Part shown: piece after piece, positions 37,201 through 51,600 of the stretch
How positions within the stretch are numbered: the first letter of the stretch is position 1
Layout of the letters: each line of letters starts with the position of its first letter
Source: Glandiceps talaboti
Lineage: Eukaryota; Hemichordata; Enteropneusta; Spengelidae
NCBI RefSeq assembly: GCF_964340395.1
Contig: NC_135569.1
Coordinates: forward strand, 472,501-536,500
Reading direction: 5' to 3'
Length of the DNA stretch: 64,000 nucleotides
The notes under the pieces: generated by a model
The model's input: only the letters and a program-made list of their open reading frames with translations
The model's database searches: none
What the model was told of the DNA's origin: nothing
Made by a program: the position numbers and the translations under genes

Positions 37201-40200
37201 ATAAGAACAGAAATAGAGAAAAATATTTATATTTATTATATTGAAATGATTTATTTTGGCTCATGTTATAATTTCTGTTGAAAATTTGAAATTTATTTCT
37301 GAGAGTTGATGAGAAAGATGAAAAATTTAACAAAATTTAATCTTTGATGTAACATAGTAAACTGATGGTAGACTGCAAAATTTTTTTTTTTTTTTTGTAT
37401 CAACGCTTGGAATAGATGAAATGTCAACAAAACTTTCACTTTTGCAGAACATGGTGAACTATTTTGCAAATTATGAAAACTTTTAAGAATATGTTTGAAA
37501 TGGAAAAAACCCTTCATTTTTGCGAATCTTTCATTACTTAAACACTACTTGTACTAAGCATCCAGATTTTCCCATAGGTATGAGGGGGTTACTTAAATTG
37601 CTGTTTGTACACGTGATGTTATCATCACCGTCAAGAAATCACATGTGTCCTTTGATTTGAATAAAGTTATTCAGAATGTTTGAGATCTTTTCATAGTATG
37701 TGGACTTGTGTTCCGGCAGCCAAGTGAGTGGGTGTCTAAACAATTGGTGTACAGACGTCCTTTTCAATACCTTAACCCGGTTAGTCAAACAGAAATTTAA
37801 ATGATATTAAAAAAACCCCATCAGACAGAGCTTTTAAGCCACGTGATCTATTGTTTTCTCATCTTGATAAAAAACGTGTCAGCCGTGACCATCTATTGTT
37901 GAGTTTTAGTTCCGAGCATGTGGCAGGATTGTTGTCTTCCGGAAAATTACTGGAAAATAAGAGTGGAGAGCAGAAGAATGGAATACATTCTCATACTGGA
38001 AGAGTTTTACTCTCTCTTTGTTCCAAACTGTAAAATTAGTTGGAAAATTATGCTTTATTTGAAATTAAATGGTTTTGTTTGTCTTAGATGTTTATCTTTG
38101 TTGAATAGTATACTTGTTCTCTAATATTATTTAAAGAATTCCACAGAAAGTCTGAAAAATCGATAAGAACATAAATATAAGAAAAACGGTTACGTAGAAG
38201 TAAAGAAAGTCTGCACTGATGTGACACAAAACATGGTTATACTTAAAAAAAAGTTCCCAACTGAAATATTTGTTTTTAGAAAGTATAGTAGCAATAGTTT
38301 AAATACAAATTTGTTTTTCTGTTTTGATATTTTTTTGTAAAATTAGAGTTTGTCACTCCGTCTTTTATTTGTTCTTTTGTGAATTTTTACAAATTTTTAC
38401 CAATTTAAGATTGAATTCACTCATAATTATTTCAACTGTTTCAGAATTTTGTGGTTTAGCAGTCGTCTATGTTTCCACAAAAATTTCTTCAGCGTGTGAA
38501 GTTGATTTTCTTAGCCATATGTATTAATTGTTTAGGTTCTACAGTTTCTGTTTATTTTTTAAATTGTCACGATCTGAGACATTGATGTTCTCAAAATGTT
38601 TGCAGTGTTAGAATAATCAATGGGAATCAAGATTGACAGTTTGAAAGGGGAGGGAGGAGTGTGTAAGGAGGGAAGGCAGGACCTGAGGGCAGCCTATCAA
38701 CTAAAAATATTTACATATGAAATATGTGAAAGAATTAAAGTAAAAAACGCAGTCTCTTGATCATATACATTTTTGTACTACCACAATGGAGGCAGGAAGT
38801 CCATCAATTTTATTGGGTGGTAATAGGTCCCTTAGCTGCTAGCATAATTAGCATTGTTGAACACCATTCTATCAACAATAGACCATTGAACAGGAAGCTG
38901 AAAGTGCTCGCTCATTGAAAAAAAAAAAACAATACGACAGTGAATATTTAAAGTTGATCGGCTTGGTGAAATAGAACAGTACTTTTTAGATCCTTGGTGA
39001 AGAAACATCTTAAGATATAGCTGCCTAGTAGTGATCATTTCTTGAGAAGAATTTATTCCACAATGTATCCGCCTCATGATTTGTCTCAGGTAAGGTGTTC
39101 AGTCGCTGTTGGCTAAAAAGCAAACATAATTCATTGTTTTTGTGAAAATTTCTGTCTAGGTGTTTGTTTGGACATGTATATAGCAATGTAATAATTATGC
39201 ATGCACGTACAAGAAGTTTGTTTCCTGAAAATCGTGTAATATTTTGTCCTATGTAATATTTGTCGAGACAACAACAAACATTTCAGTTTGTAACTTGTTT
39301 TGTGTCATCAGCAACCAAGAACAAGGCTGTTATGTGTTTCTGTGTCCAATGATCGATTGCATCACTTGTAGCTTTATCAGTGAACAGTACAGTTTAATTA
39401 CAAGTTTTATTAAATTTCATCTTTAGTTTTCAATTTCTGTGCAGACATTCAGAGTTTGAAACATATATGCATATGGCTGACAAAACGGTTTGATCAACTT
39501 GAATCTGAAACCAGAATGGTTGACTTGATGATAGGTTGGTTCATCTTTACTATGCTACATCATGGATGCCCTAACACATCCATGGCTACATGAAGTGTGG
39601 GTTTCACTTGATGAAATTTCAACCTCGGGGGGGAAAGTTCTCCACAAAGCATAACAAGAGAAGAAGCACTTTACAATTTGATATGTACTCTTTCACACTA
39701 TGCTGCTATGAATGTGCCATGGTGGTGAAAATTTGTTTTCTTGTTAAAAAACCACAAAAATACTTTAGGTAATTACGTCGTCTGCAAAACCTAAACTGTA
39801 CATGGATATATAAGCTATTGATAAAGTAGTTTTAGTTCATAATTCTCTGCATGTAAACGTTAAATATCTAAATAATTATTGCTACTATCTTTGGGTGAAT
39901 TATCACTGAATATGTTCATGTACATTTTAGTATTTTCAACGACTGCTTTCCAAAAAAATATTTCAATATTTTTCTGTTCCTTTTGGAAATTCTAACCAAC
40001 ACATTTGATCCTCATACATCGGTAGCACTTCTCATGACTGCTTTCAAAATTCTGTCTGAATATTCCTCACACAGATTGTGTAAACAAATTGAATGTGAAC
40101 AGTTTGCTTGATGTTTAGTTATTTGGGGATGGTAAAGATTTGCAGCACTTTTTATCGACTACTTTCAATTTTTTTTTTGCTTAGATTGAAAAATAACGTT

Positions 40201-41621
40201 TTATGTGATATGTTGTCATAGTTCACATCGGTAGCAAGGTGAAAATTTTGAACCAAAGTGGCTATTTTTGGTGCTGTTTGTCTGTCAATTTTAAATAAAG
40301 TGAATCTTATTGTAGAGGTTTAACATCTGTTTTGGCCGGAGTCAATGTAATGATTGTTGTAAACCAAGACAACAGGACTTGCCTCTGTATCTAACTTGTC
40401 AATGGGTTTCAATTGTTCAATGCAAAAGAACCCATCCCAAAGGTGTTTTTAATTTGGTTATGTATTGGCCATTCTCAAAGTTCTCAGCTCCATCATTGTG
40501 CACTGGGCATTCTTGGCTCTTCAGAGCTTAGAAATTTCATTTATGGATATGAAGTTGACTTACCAAAGTAGTTTCAGTATGTGTGATACGAGTTAAAGTT
40601 TACACTTCTTATAAAAGCCAGTTGAAGTACAAAAACCAAAGATTCAATCTGTTTTTGTACTCACTTACTGCTGGATGAGACCTTGGTGATCTGAGCTTCT
40701 GATAGTTTGAAGCTTACACTTTTATACTTTTCAGTGAGTCATGTCATGTCATTTCAGAGTGATATCTTGCTAATGAAAACCATCAAATACTACAAATATC
40801 TTTATTATCAAGAAAAAAAATGATAAAAAAAAGCCACAAGCCCCAAATTCTCCTATTCTAGTCTCTTACCAACTACATTGTATAGGAAGTGTCACTGGTT
40901 TTGATCCTCCTAAGAAAGATTGTCGGAGGACAGCAAATTTCAGACTAAAATTCCAAGTAACTGTAATCATATGTCTCTTATACAGCTGTGAGTTGTATAC
41001 CCAGTTTGTAAGTCAATTTCTCCTTTTAAAAAATTCACAAAAAAGTGAAAGAGATTACATTTTTTCTTTGTCCAACCAGGTTGTAGTGCTGTTACTGCAT
41101 ATTCTAAAGTCCATCCAAAAATTTGAAATTTTCACTTAAAAAATGTTGAAGATTCAGAATATTCCAATTTGTTGGGAAAAATATTGTTGAATGAACTTGA
41201 AATGTTGTTAATCCTACTGAATGCTGCCAATAATAAAGAATTATTTATCAAGTGTTTACTTTACATCAGAAATGTTGTCCTTTGTTTTCTGAATTCAGAA
41301 TTAACTGAATTTAAATTCATCGAAAAGAGTGAAAAATGAATAAACCATGAAAAGTTTGCTTTCCTGCCTGTTGGCATACATATTGTTTATGAGGATTTAA
41401 CAAAAGCTTGAATGTATTCAGAAATTTGAAAGCGATATTAAAAAAAACCAAACATGTGAAAACATGTCGTTCCATCCATTAGAGTTTAGAGTTTTATTTT
41501 TCGTTCCTCTTTATTGTGTAAAAATAATGAAAAAAAGTGAAATACGAGCTATCAGATGTTAATAAATATTTACCATTGTGTTAACGGCCTGGGAAACAAT
41601 CACTATTTTTTATCCACATTT
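34220..41621. other. Unassigned AT-rich DNA
   Basis: Only short open frames without recognisable domains and a T16 run at 37378-37397 are seen. No conserved exon is recognised in these 7.4 kb. Confidence 0.5.
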
Positions 41622-41755
41622 TTTTGTAGAATACCCGACCAGTATTACAATTCATACATCCATAGTTGTAGAATACCTGACCGGTTTTACAATTCATACA
41701 TCCATAGTTGTAGAATACCTGGCTGGTTTTACAATTCATACATCCATAGTTTGTT
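41622..41755. repeat. Three copies of a 42-bp repeat
   Basis: The unit contains TAGAATACCTGACCGG, TTTTACAATTCATACATCC and ATAGTTG. The period is divisible by three, so open frames across it (RIPDxFYNSYIHSC) are repeat-derived. Confidence 0.93.
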
Positions 41756-42034
41756 TATGGCCTTGTCAAAGTTGCTGTCTCTTTTACAGTATACTGTTCG
41801 TCGTACAAGAAACTAACTAACCAGGGACACTTTTATTGCACGAGATGTTAAAGACCCATAAATGTATTAAAACATGCAAAAGTCAAATCAAGGAGAAGTT
41901 GTTGATGAGTAAGAGTTGGTATGATAAGAAATTCATGAATATATGAGAGGTGCGGCAGTCATGTTAAGAGTTAATGTAGAATCGTGTGAGTTGTGTTGAC
42001 ATGATTGTTACCAACTACTTTCTGTTGATTTATA

Positions 42035-42366
42035 TTATTATTATTGCTATCATCATCATCATCACCATCTTCACTATCATCATCTTCACCCACCACCACC
42101 ACCGTCGTCGTTGTCGTCGTCATCATCACCATCATATCATCATCACCACCATCATTGTCATAATCACCACCATCTTTGTCATCACCACCATTGCCGCCGT
42201 CGTCGTCATAATCACCACCACCACCACCATCGTTGTTGTCGTCACCATCATTGTCATCATCACCACCATCATCATTGTCATAATCACCACCATCTTTGTC
42301 ATCGCCGCCACCACCACCACCACCATCACCACCATCGTCGTCATAATCATCATCACCACCACCACA
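42035..42366. repeat. Complex (ATC/ACC/GTC)n trinucleotide microsatellite next to coding exon 1
   Basis: About 330 bp of trinucleotide repeats interrupted by TTGTCATAATC and TTTGTC words. It ends 65 bp before the exon 1 acceptor. All long open frames over it, on both strands, are low-complexity artefacts. Confidence 0.97.
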
Positions 42367-42430
42367 TACTTTGATAACATATTCAAGTTTATTAACCACC
42401 TGTGTGTCGTCCTCTTTGTTTGATTTCAAG

Positions 42431-42612
42431 GTACTCGTTCAAGTCAGGATGTCACAAGAAGAGGCTGACAACTCCACTCCACCATCTTTGATGAGCAGTC
42501 TTCATGAGAAATCATTTGACAGAACAACATCACAGGGCTCCCAAAGCCAACCACTCAGCCAAGAAACTTTCAATCATCTATGGTCTCAGTTGGGAGATAT
42601 CACAGATAACGG
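42431..42612 (+). CDS. p63/p73-like: Coding exon 1: transactivation domain and start codon
   Basis: The acceptor is TTTGATTTCAAG, followed by 18 nt of 5'UTR and the ATG at 42449. The exon encodes 54 residues plus two bases (GG) of the next codon and ends at a strong GTAAGT donor. The sequence [12 protein letters not shown] (residues 37-48) aligns with the p53-family transactivation motif. F41, W45 and L48 have the F..., +4 W, +7 L spacing that p53 uses to bind MDM2 and p300-type partners. The first 36 residues are rich in S, T, Q and P and have no other recognisable motif. The upstream reading frame stays open for about 26 codons, so an N-terminal extension from an unseen exon is possible. 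A long ATC/ACC microsatellite ends 65 bp upstream and forms part of the intronic approach to the acceptor. Confidence 0.9.
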
Positions 42613-45600
42613 GTAAGTTGAATATTACAAATTTCATGGATTTTAAAAATAATATTTGTAATTTTTGAACTTCATGATGTCACCCTGGGTTAGCAACAAC
42701 ATGTCTAGTTATGTATGGTTTTGTTTAGGCGTTGAACCTGGTGGTAAAAATAAAGTTGAAATCTGGTAAAAATTTATACTGTTCCACGTTAGCTTTGGTA
42801 TAGTTTGGAAGGAATTTTAGTTTAAGCTAGTGTTGTTAATTACATTCTGACTTGAATGTAAACATTTATATTACCAAGTAAAATTTGTTAGAAGAGTTCA
42901 AAAAGATGACATTGTTCTCCACACACAGCTCCAAAAGTGTTTTCAGATTTAGAAGAAAAAAAATGTTTTGCTTTTTACCACTTTTAGGCTTTACAATATT
43001 TTACAGAGATTATGTAGTGGAATGACTAAATAAGTTTGAAAACAACTTTGTGACTCTAGTGGATTGTGTTGGGACGTTTGATATCGGCATAATTCATAAC
43101 AACTGCACAGTGTGCTGACAGGGATGAAACACGTTATGTTAAAGACTGCGTAGTGATGATACAGCAAAAATGTCACATATCATACATTCAGCTAAACAAT
43201 TAAGACTTTATTAGTATGCATATTTATGCAAATACAAGACATGATGACGATGAGTTTAGAGCAAGCACATACATGAAGATAGACAGCTAGCTAGCATACA
43301 TACATTTGTGACGAGACAGACTTGACAAGCAGAGACAAATGTCTGACAGGTAAAACCAAGCGGTGTCAGGGAATGTAGGTTTAGTTGATCAGTGTAGCAG
43401 TGATTTGTACAAGTGTGTACATAGTCTGAAAGGGAAATGCTAAACAAACATGTCATATCTGTTCTGATGTTATGTTTATTGATGTTTGATTTGTTGAATG
43501 TACTATACACACATAACTGATTTTGTATCACTTTGATAAACTTTTTTTCTATGTGTATAGGTTTATTCATATTTCTGTGTCAGCTTTGCTTGTCTATCAG
43601 CACTAACATTTTTTTTATCGTCTGTGTCCTGTTGTCTTTTTTCCTTCGATATTCTTCACAAGGGTACTTATCGCAAATGTAAATCGTTCCATTAGATCAG
43701 AAATGTACTTTGTTTCAAATGAATTTAGAAACAAAATGATGAAAATTTTGTTTGCGTTTTTTTCTTGCGTTTGAGGAAAGTATAACAAAACTAGAGAGTG
43801 TTTATATATAGTGTTATTGATATTTTTTGAGAAAATGTGGCTTAGAAGCATATTTTCACATTTGCTAGTTTGGCACAGTTTTCGTTCATTTTGAATTTTT
43901 GTGTGAGAGAAAATACAACATAGAAATTTTTAAGTATTTGATGGTATGTACCGTAGTCTTGTTTTCATTTCACAGCATTCTCATGTCTTTCCTGAAACAT
44001 CTTTGGTACAATTTTACTTGTTTAGGTTGCAATAAATTTTGTGAATTTTTTCGAAAATATAACATAAAACAAAAGGCAGATATCAAATTGGTCTGGTCTT
44101 TATTGTACAAAAATAACTTTGTGCTTTTTGTGAGCTATTTCTGGTTCAATTTACTTCAATTTTTGATTATTTTGTGAATTTTTTTTTATATGTCCTTTGG
44201 TATTCACAATGTCGTTAGCCATCATCACCAAAATTAGTCCAAAATGACCAACTATGCATTGAGGAAAATTCAACATTTCTATAGAGAAAACAAGTTTTGA
44301 CAAGTCCAGAACTGAATAATACTTTCCCCCTTTTCAATATTAGTGTATTTTGAAGGCTTTTAATTCATAAAAGTTGTTTGTGTGAAAAGTTAATTGAATT
44401 TTCAGAATGAAAAAAAACCCCACAAAACAATGTCCGTCAAAGAGTGGCTTTTTATTGATAGATTTGTTGGAATGATATAGTGTAGCGGTTTAGAAAGAAA
44501 GGCTTTCAATCTGCAAAAGATGGCATTTACACAGCTTAAAATGTAAACTGGAGTTTGTTTTTTTGTTTTTGCACTGGCGGTTAACTTGAAGTTTAAATAA
44601 TTGAGACAGATGTAGCCTATATTGGTTCGTGTTTTGGTTTTGCCTAGAAAGTATATGTTGAACATCTGGTTCTGGGTTTTATATTTATTTTGTGAAATAA
44701 GCTAGAAATCAATCAATTGATCAAAGAATTTTGTATAGCATCAAACTATGAAAAAATTCTACATTGCCAAACAGGAAGAATAGTAGATTAATGTAAAAGT
44801 GAGGTGTGTCTTGATGTCCTTATTTGACCAAAAAAAGTTAAAGTTTATAAAATTCAAACACCCTTTCTTTGTAACCCTTTTCTTTTTTCTATATCTTTTT
44901 CCACTTTCTATCACCTTATTAAAAATGGAATGTTAAATTGTTCAAAATGAGCATACATTCCTAAAAATCTACAACTGAGCATACATTGCAAAATTCAAAA
45001 AAAAAGAAAAGAAAAGAAAATTGAACTGAATAATGATTCTGGAGTTCTAAAACTTGTGTTTGTTTATTTTCTTGTGTTTAAAGTTATTTTCCCAGAGATT
45101 ACCTTCAGAGACGTGGGTAAGTATTAATACTAACTCTAAACTTGCACTTTTTAGATAAAAATGGATGGTTTTGGTGTGCTCTCAAATATCTCCTTAGAAT
45201 GACAACTTAAATGTTGTTCTCAATCTCTGTGCCTCTAAAAATCACCACTGCTTTGCCTGCTAGTTGGGAATAAAGGGTTACTCTCAGAGTCACCAATGCT
45301 TGCCTGACCGCTGTAAGTTTTTTGTGCTTTATATTTTTCAGAAATCTAACACAAATAGCCACCCAGCCACTTGATTTTAGTTTTTCTGAGCCACAAACTG
45401 ACCCCGGAGAACTGCACGAGAATCGTATTGAGATGGAGTTACAGCACTACCAAATTGGTCCAGAAGGGGCGGTAGGTTTCCTATGATTTTAAAATCTGTC
45501 ATTTCTGTAAAAAAAAGTTTCATTGTCCGTATTTACATATCATTCAGCCTATGTTTACAAAGTTATGAAAATGATTTTGAAAAAAGTTCTTATCCTGAAT

Positions 45601-48600
45601 GATTCAATTAAAATTGTTCAGAAGGAAAATGTAGCTCGTATGATGTGATGCATCCAGTACAAATGTTGTTGACAAAAGTAGTCAACATTTTTATTTTGCC
45701 CTAAATTTTTGACAGGACTCACTTGGTTTTTCACCAGACATGTTAAAGACAATTTTGTTTTGTTGTTGGTATGAAAATTTAGTTGTAGAATCAAGATTTT
45801 TATACATTATTAATTATTTTAAAGGGAAAAGAGTGTATGTTGAAGTGAGAAAGAGTAATGAATTGACCTGACAAGGAACTTGGCATATTTACTTTCGTGT
45901 AACAGTATGTTTTATGTTTCTTCTGTCAATATAATGTCTGTGTTCTTTGACAGTTTTAGACTATATTTCAAATAAAGATATTTCTGTTTGTTGTGTTGTG
46001 TTGTTGTGTTTGTGATTTTGTTCATGTTCTGTCTAATGTTCTATGTAGTGAGTGACATTTGAACTTCGCCCTTTGAACTCTGGTGCCATTCTGGATAGAA
46101 TTCATAGGTTTTATAATATTGTACATGTATAACTGTGAGACATGTGTATTGAAATGTACATGCAACCTACAGAAGCTGTACAATTGGTTAGGGTGTCAGT
46201 AGGCATGTGATGTCCATGTGATGTGAATGGGCCAATAGGAGAGAAGTAAAGTCGATTGCATACTGAAAATTAGAGAGTACAACATATTGAGAGTTAATGT
46301 GAGGGCTGTTAATGAGTGACATCGAGAAGGAATGTGGTTGGTAAAATATTTAGCATGTGATGTACATGTGACATGAATGGTCCAATAAGATACTGATAAG
46401 TTTGGAAACCTCTGTATGTACAGTTTCACTATGTGTTCACAGAAAATCTTGTCAGGACAGATTTCTCTGTCGAACTTTGCATTTCTTTAGAGTTGGCATT
46501 GAAAGGTAAAATGGTACAGGAGGAGATGATAATAATAGGTTATTTGTTGACCATTGACACCTTTTAGTTGAAGGAGTGAATGTAATGTGGTGATTGCTTG
46601 AAGCAATTACAACAATTTGTAGTCTGCCAAAAGAAAGGGCTGTCACATTAGTTCATTTTATTTATGGACTTCCATTTTCAAGTGGTCCCTTGTCTGTCTG
46701 AAGTCAAAGGTCACAAAAGTTTATTGTGTTCCAATAATTGAGAGTGGAGTTTTTAGTGAGGTGTTGTTTTTTTTTAACCAAAGTTTCCAACGTATGATAC
46801 TGAATGATGATACTGAATCACAGATAATTGAGAGTAATGTTTTTAGGTGGAATTTTGTCGTCTGAACCAAAGTGCTTCACCGAGTATGTTGCCTAGTTAC
46901 AGATTACAGAAGTTATTCTGATCAGCAACCTATTTTGTGAGATTTGCCGCAACCAATAAAAGCCATGTTTAACAGATTTGACATGTCTTCATGACAAATT
47001 CCCAATAATGAGTTGTGTAGATTTTGAGGAAATATTGTTGATATCACCATATTTCAATAGTTGTACATTTGAGGGTAATTTCGTTCCAAGAGAATGCAAC
47101 CTCCTATCCTACCATGTCCAGACTTGTAACAATTGCACTATTGGTCTAGTGTAACTACAACAACAGAAGTTTATTGACATCACACACTTTTAGTTTAACT
47201 AGTCTTCAAAGAAAACAACCTTGGTGATCTGATACTTGAGAATTGTTTTCATATTTCTTTTCAACTCTTCAAAGTTGTCTGCATTCGGATCAATTGTACA
47301 TTCTCTTTGTTTATACTAACTGAATAGATTCCAGGTAGAGCAAATGGCTGACACTACTTTTTTCTCAAGCGACATGTGGTTGCAGGCTGTACTCTGTGTG
47401 CTCGTCCACAGACTCACAGACTTGTCTTGGTGTTATTATCTCAAGAAGCTCTCTAGTCCAGAGGATGGTTGTCAACTATTTTGTTGTTAGCTTGTCAAAC
47501 ACATATTTTACCAGAATATTATTTGATGGTCCCAAAACTGGAAAAAATTCTTGAGAATACGTTGAAAGATTCCTCCATATACAGTAGTTACTAGCTCTCC
47601 AATACATATCTCTTCTTTTCTGTGGTAATGTTTCAGAATATTCATTTGTAATATTCAGTAATCTGTCTGTGTTTGTTAGTCTCCACAAATTTAACCAAAA
47701 TCGACTGAACAATTTTGGTGGATATTGAAGTGGTTCTCCATTTCTCTTAGTTTGTCAGCATATTCCAAGTCTCTGTGTTGTGTCAGTGTCTTCAATGTAC
47801 ACTGCTGTATCTCCACAAATTTGGGTGATGTCCAAGTTGTACTTCACTACTTGGTAGTTTGTTGGTAGACCGTATATCTCAAGTCTCTTAAATCTGATTG
47901 TCTGTCTGTCACTTGTCCTGAATTGCTGAAAAAATGTGTCTGACGATGTTACTTGGCATACTTGTAGACTGCTGATTTCTTTGTGTTTAAGTATGTGTGT
48001 GTATTGTCGTACGAAATTGCAGAAAAATGTCTGATGGTATTGAATGGGTCATTCCTTATTTGGCATATTTTTAGTCTTCCAACCTCCTAGTGTCTGTGCA
48101 AAGTATGTGTGTATTGTGGTACTCACAATGAACCATGTGATTTACACAATAGGTATTAACTGGACTCCTCAACTACCTGCATTGTTTGCATTGTGCTCCT
48201 GACACAGATTTGAGCGGGAAATTCAGAAACTCAACTTGGCTACAGTGTCAAATTATATACTGGTAAAATTTTGTCTAAAAAATTACCAAGAAACACAGTA
48301 GAAAATAATTTTGGTGAAATAACCATTTTCAATGATACAAAAATTCAGTATCTCTAGAAATTAGATTAATTTATAAACTAGTTTATAAACTGAAATTTGA
48401 CTGTAGCTGAAGTAGAATTTGGTAAAGTTTGTAGATTTATAAATTATATGATGTGAAAAATTTATGGTTTGAATTTTTTTTTGTGGAGGAATTTTGATTG
48501 TACAGTCTTTCATTTTTGTTGTAAGTTAGTAAAATGATAACATTTGGTTTAGGTCAGGTCATACACATTTCTGTGTAGCACCTGTGTTGTATTTGTTTTA

Positions 48601-51600
48601 TTTTCAAAATGTCAACAAGGTGAACTCTAGAATACCTGCGTTGGTGTTGCTTGAAAAAATTGAACAAACAAAAATATCATTGTTGGTGAGCTGTAATTTG
48701 GAAAATATTCAATCAGTTTTTGACTAAGGATATTTGGTATGAAAATAAAAGGTAAAACGTTTCTGTAGGCTTGGGTATTTTGTTGGTGGTTTATTTGTCT
48801 TTCATGGAGTATTGTTGTCAACGTAAGATTGAATATAATTATCCTGTGTGATAGGGTATGTAGATTAGGGGAGGACGAAGTCAGACAAGTTCAAACATGT
48901 CTTCACACTGTACTGCTGCACCCCTAGGGATCAAACCATTCTTGAAAGGGGAGTTGTACATGTTGAGGGACTCATTTAAAGTTATATTGGTGAAATTGAA
49001 TGTATACCTCAATATTTATTGGAAAAGGGGAATTTGTATTTGTTGTGGACCATTTGTGAATAGTACACTGCGTATTGTTGGCTTGAATAAACAAGATTTG
49101 GGTCTATTATCCCATTGACCATGCCTATTGTATTCCTGTACACCCCTCCACAAAGGACAGGGTTTCTGAATGGTTGAGTCCAACATGAAAGTTTCTCAAC
49201 TGTCGTCGTCCAGCAAAGTTTTCACACATGAGTTTTTGTCAATTCCCGCCATCTCTCCCATCCCAAGAATAGAACAGTTAGCTTAAAAGCAAATCGAACA
49301 GCTCTAAAACATGAAACAACATGTCCCCTTTGCTTTCTTAGCAAATGAGTGACCAGTGTCTAACCTCTCTCTAAACATTTCAGTCAGTGCCACCGTAGTA
49401 CATATTACTAGCCATCACAGTGTGTGAAATATTCTGTACCGTCCCATGGATATTTTGGACTACCATATTTTATGATCTATCCACCATTTTGTCTCCAGTG
49501 GATCGACACAGTTTAGGTCACTACACCCCTGGATTCAGGAATACTTTGCCAGCTTCTGACTTTTGTGTTTTCCTCCCAGAGTGACAACATATCTTGATAG
49601 TTTTAGTAACAAGTCATACAAAAGCAACAATTTTTGTTTAGTGAGCGTGCAAAAACCACCATAACTTGGCTTAGACAGTTTGGAGGTTACTGTGCATCCG
49701 TATTAGCTACGGATATTTGACTGGATAAGTGATTTGATTTACATTAAGTGCCAATGGCAGGAAGATATGAGCCATGCAGGCGAGGGAAGTTTGTGGCCAG
49801 GTTCACAGGTGACATGGTAAATAACAGTTTTGATTTTTATCCCTTGTAGATTTATGCATGTGTTTGTGAAATAGGATGTTTATTTTTCATTTGTTGAATT
49901 TCATTTTATGGTTTTCTTATAGATTTTGACAATAATTTTTGACAGACAACGGTTCATTTTGTTACAAGTTTACATGGTATTAGGTGGCTGGTATTGTTGT
50001 ATGTTGTATTGGCCTCCGTACATCCGTATTTTGCATACCGTGTGACAGGAAGAAGCGTTTCGTGAAGTCCTTTTCGCGCTTTTGGCATGCAGCCAATAGT
50101 AGCTCCCTTTTGTGTCAATTGTATGAAGTGTGGTCCGTAGATCAATCAGGGTCTCTACGATTGCAGCATTTTCAACTGGAATTACGGAGTGTTTTTTGCA
50201 ACTGAGAGGGGAGAGGGACGACGGGAAGACCTCGGAATGGTTAGCTAGGAATGGAGACGGAATGTTACGCATAAGTTCAGTCAGTATTTGTTTCTTGTTT
50301 TGGGCAATCAACAATTAGAGAGTTTTGGATACTCTGTGTGGTTACTAACAACACAACACAACTGTATTGTAGAATTGTCATTCCTTCATATTGCAGCTAT
50401 TTTGCCTTTCATTTTGTAGCATGACTTGATTATACATATGCATATTTGACAACATAGGAAACTGAGTTTATCACAAACTACTTGTCAAACAAAAAATGTT
50501 GGTAGTTGAGAAATCAATCGATGAGGTTATTGTGATCAAATCTATTCTTTGACCCCAAGGCATGTTACAATGTACATATCTGTTTTGAAGATCGTACACA
50601 CCAAAAACAACCCAAATACTTCAACTTGTATCAAAATTATCACTACTTCATTTATAAAGGATTCAAAAACTTTCAACTTGTCTATCAGATTGAATTATTG
50701 TGCTTGGATTTTGGACACCATGTGAGAAGTATGACATGGTGTCGGCCATTTTGGGTATTTTGATATGGGTCCCAACTACACAGTGTCATTGCACACCCAG
50801 GTATGGTTATTATTTTAGGGTATTTAGCACCTTTTTCTAACTAAACAGTATCACTATAAATTACCTCTAACTTTTCGCTGATATTGACATTTACGATAAT
50901 TTTAGTCGTAATTTTTGGTTGTCAGTTTGAGAGATTTGGAGAATTTCTTTCAAGAAATCAAATTTCTGACCATTTTAAATAACAACAACAAAACATGTGT
51001 TTCAAAGGAAAATAGAATTTATTTTTTACCTACCCTGAGTTTGTTACCCTTAAAGGCAAGTTTGTTGATCTTTTTAGATTTGAGAGGTTCTAGCATAAAT
51101 GTCCATGTTTCTAAAGTTCACTTTGTCGTACAAACAAACATCATTCTGATGTACTTGTCTTTCATTTCTAAACTTTTGTGTTGAAACTTGTTTTGATTTT
51201 GTGGAAATTTGATCAATGATATTCCAATTTTGTATATGGTTATGTAATATTTAGTAATATTTAGAGTTTTGTTTGGGAAAATTTACCGGTAATTGTTTTT
51301 TTTTTCGTCCCCGATAAGCTGTAATGATTTTAGTGGCCTTGTTTGAGTCATGAGTGTTTGGCACCTGTCCAAGGTGTGCAAAATGACTGCATGATTCTAT
51401 ACCACCTATTCAACCCATTCCTCATCTCATGTATGGTTTGACCCCACTCTTTCTGTTGTGGATCACCTTATAAGCTGAAGGAAATAGGGGACGAGGGATA
51501 TGGATGTGAGCAAGATTTGTAAACTATTGTGGCAGTTATGATTTGCTCGATATATTGTGACTTCTTGATGATTTAGAACGAGATGTGTGGACGTCAACAT

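Noticed and set aside
41971-42429. Long open frames on both strands (87-152 codons) of D/G/V or H/I/T residues
   Set aside because: They are six-frame readings of the trinucleotide microsatellite and have no complexity beyond the repeat.
46196-46646. Minus-strand frames in intron 2 as a nested gene
   Set aside because: They overlap a 36-bp direct repeat, have no recognisable domain and no splice context.
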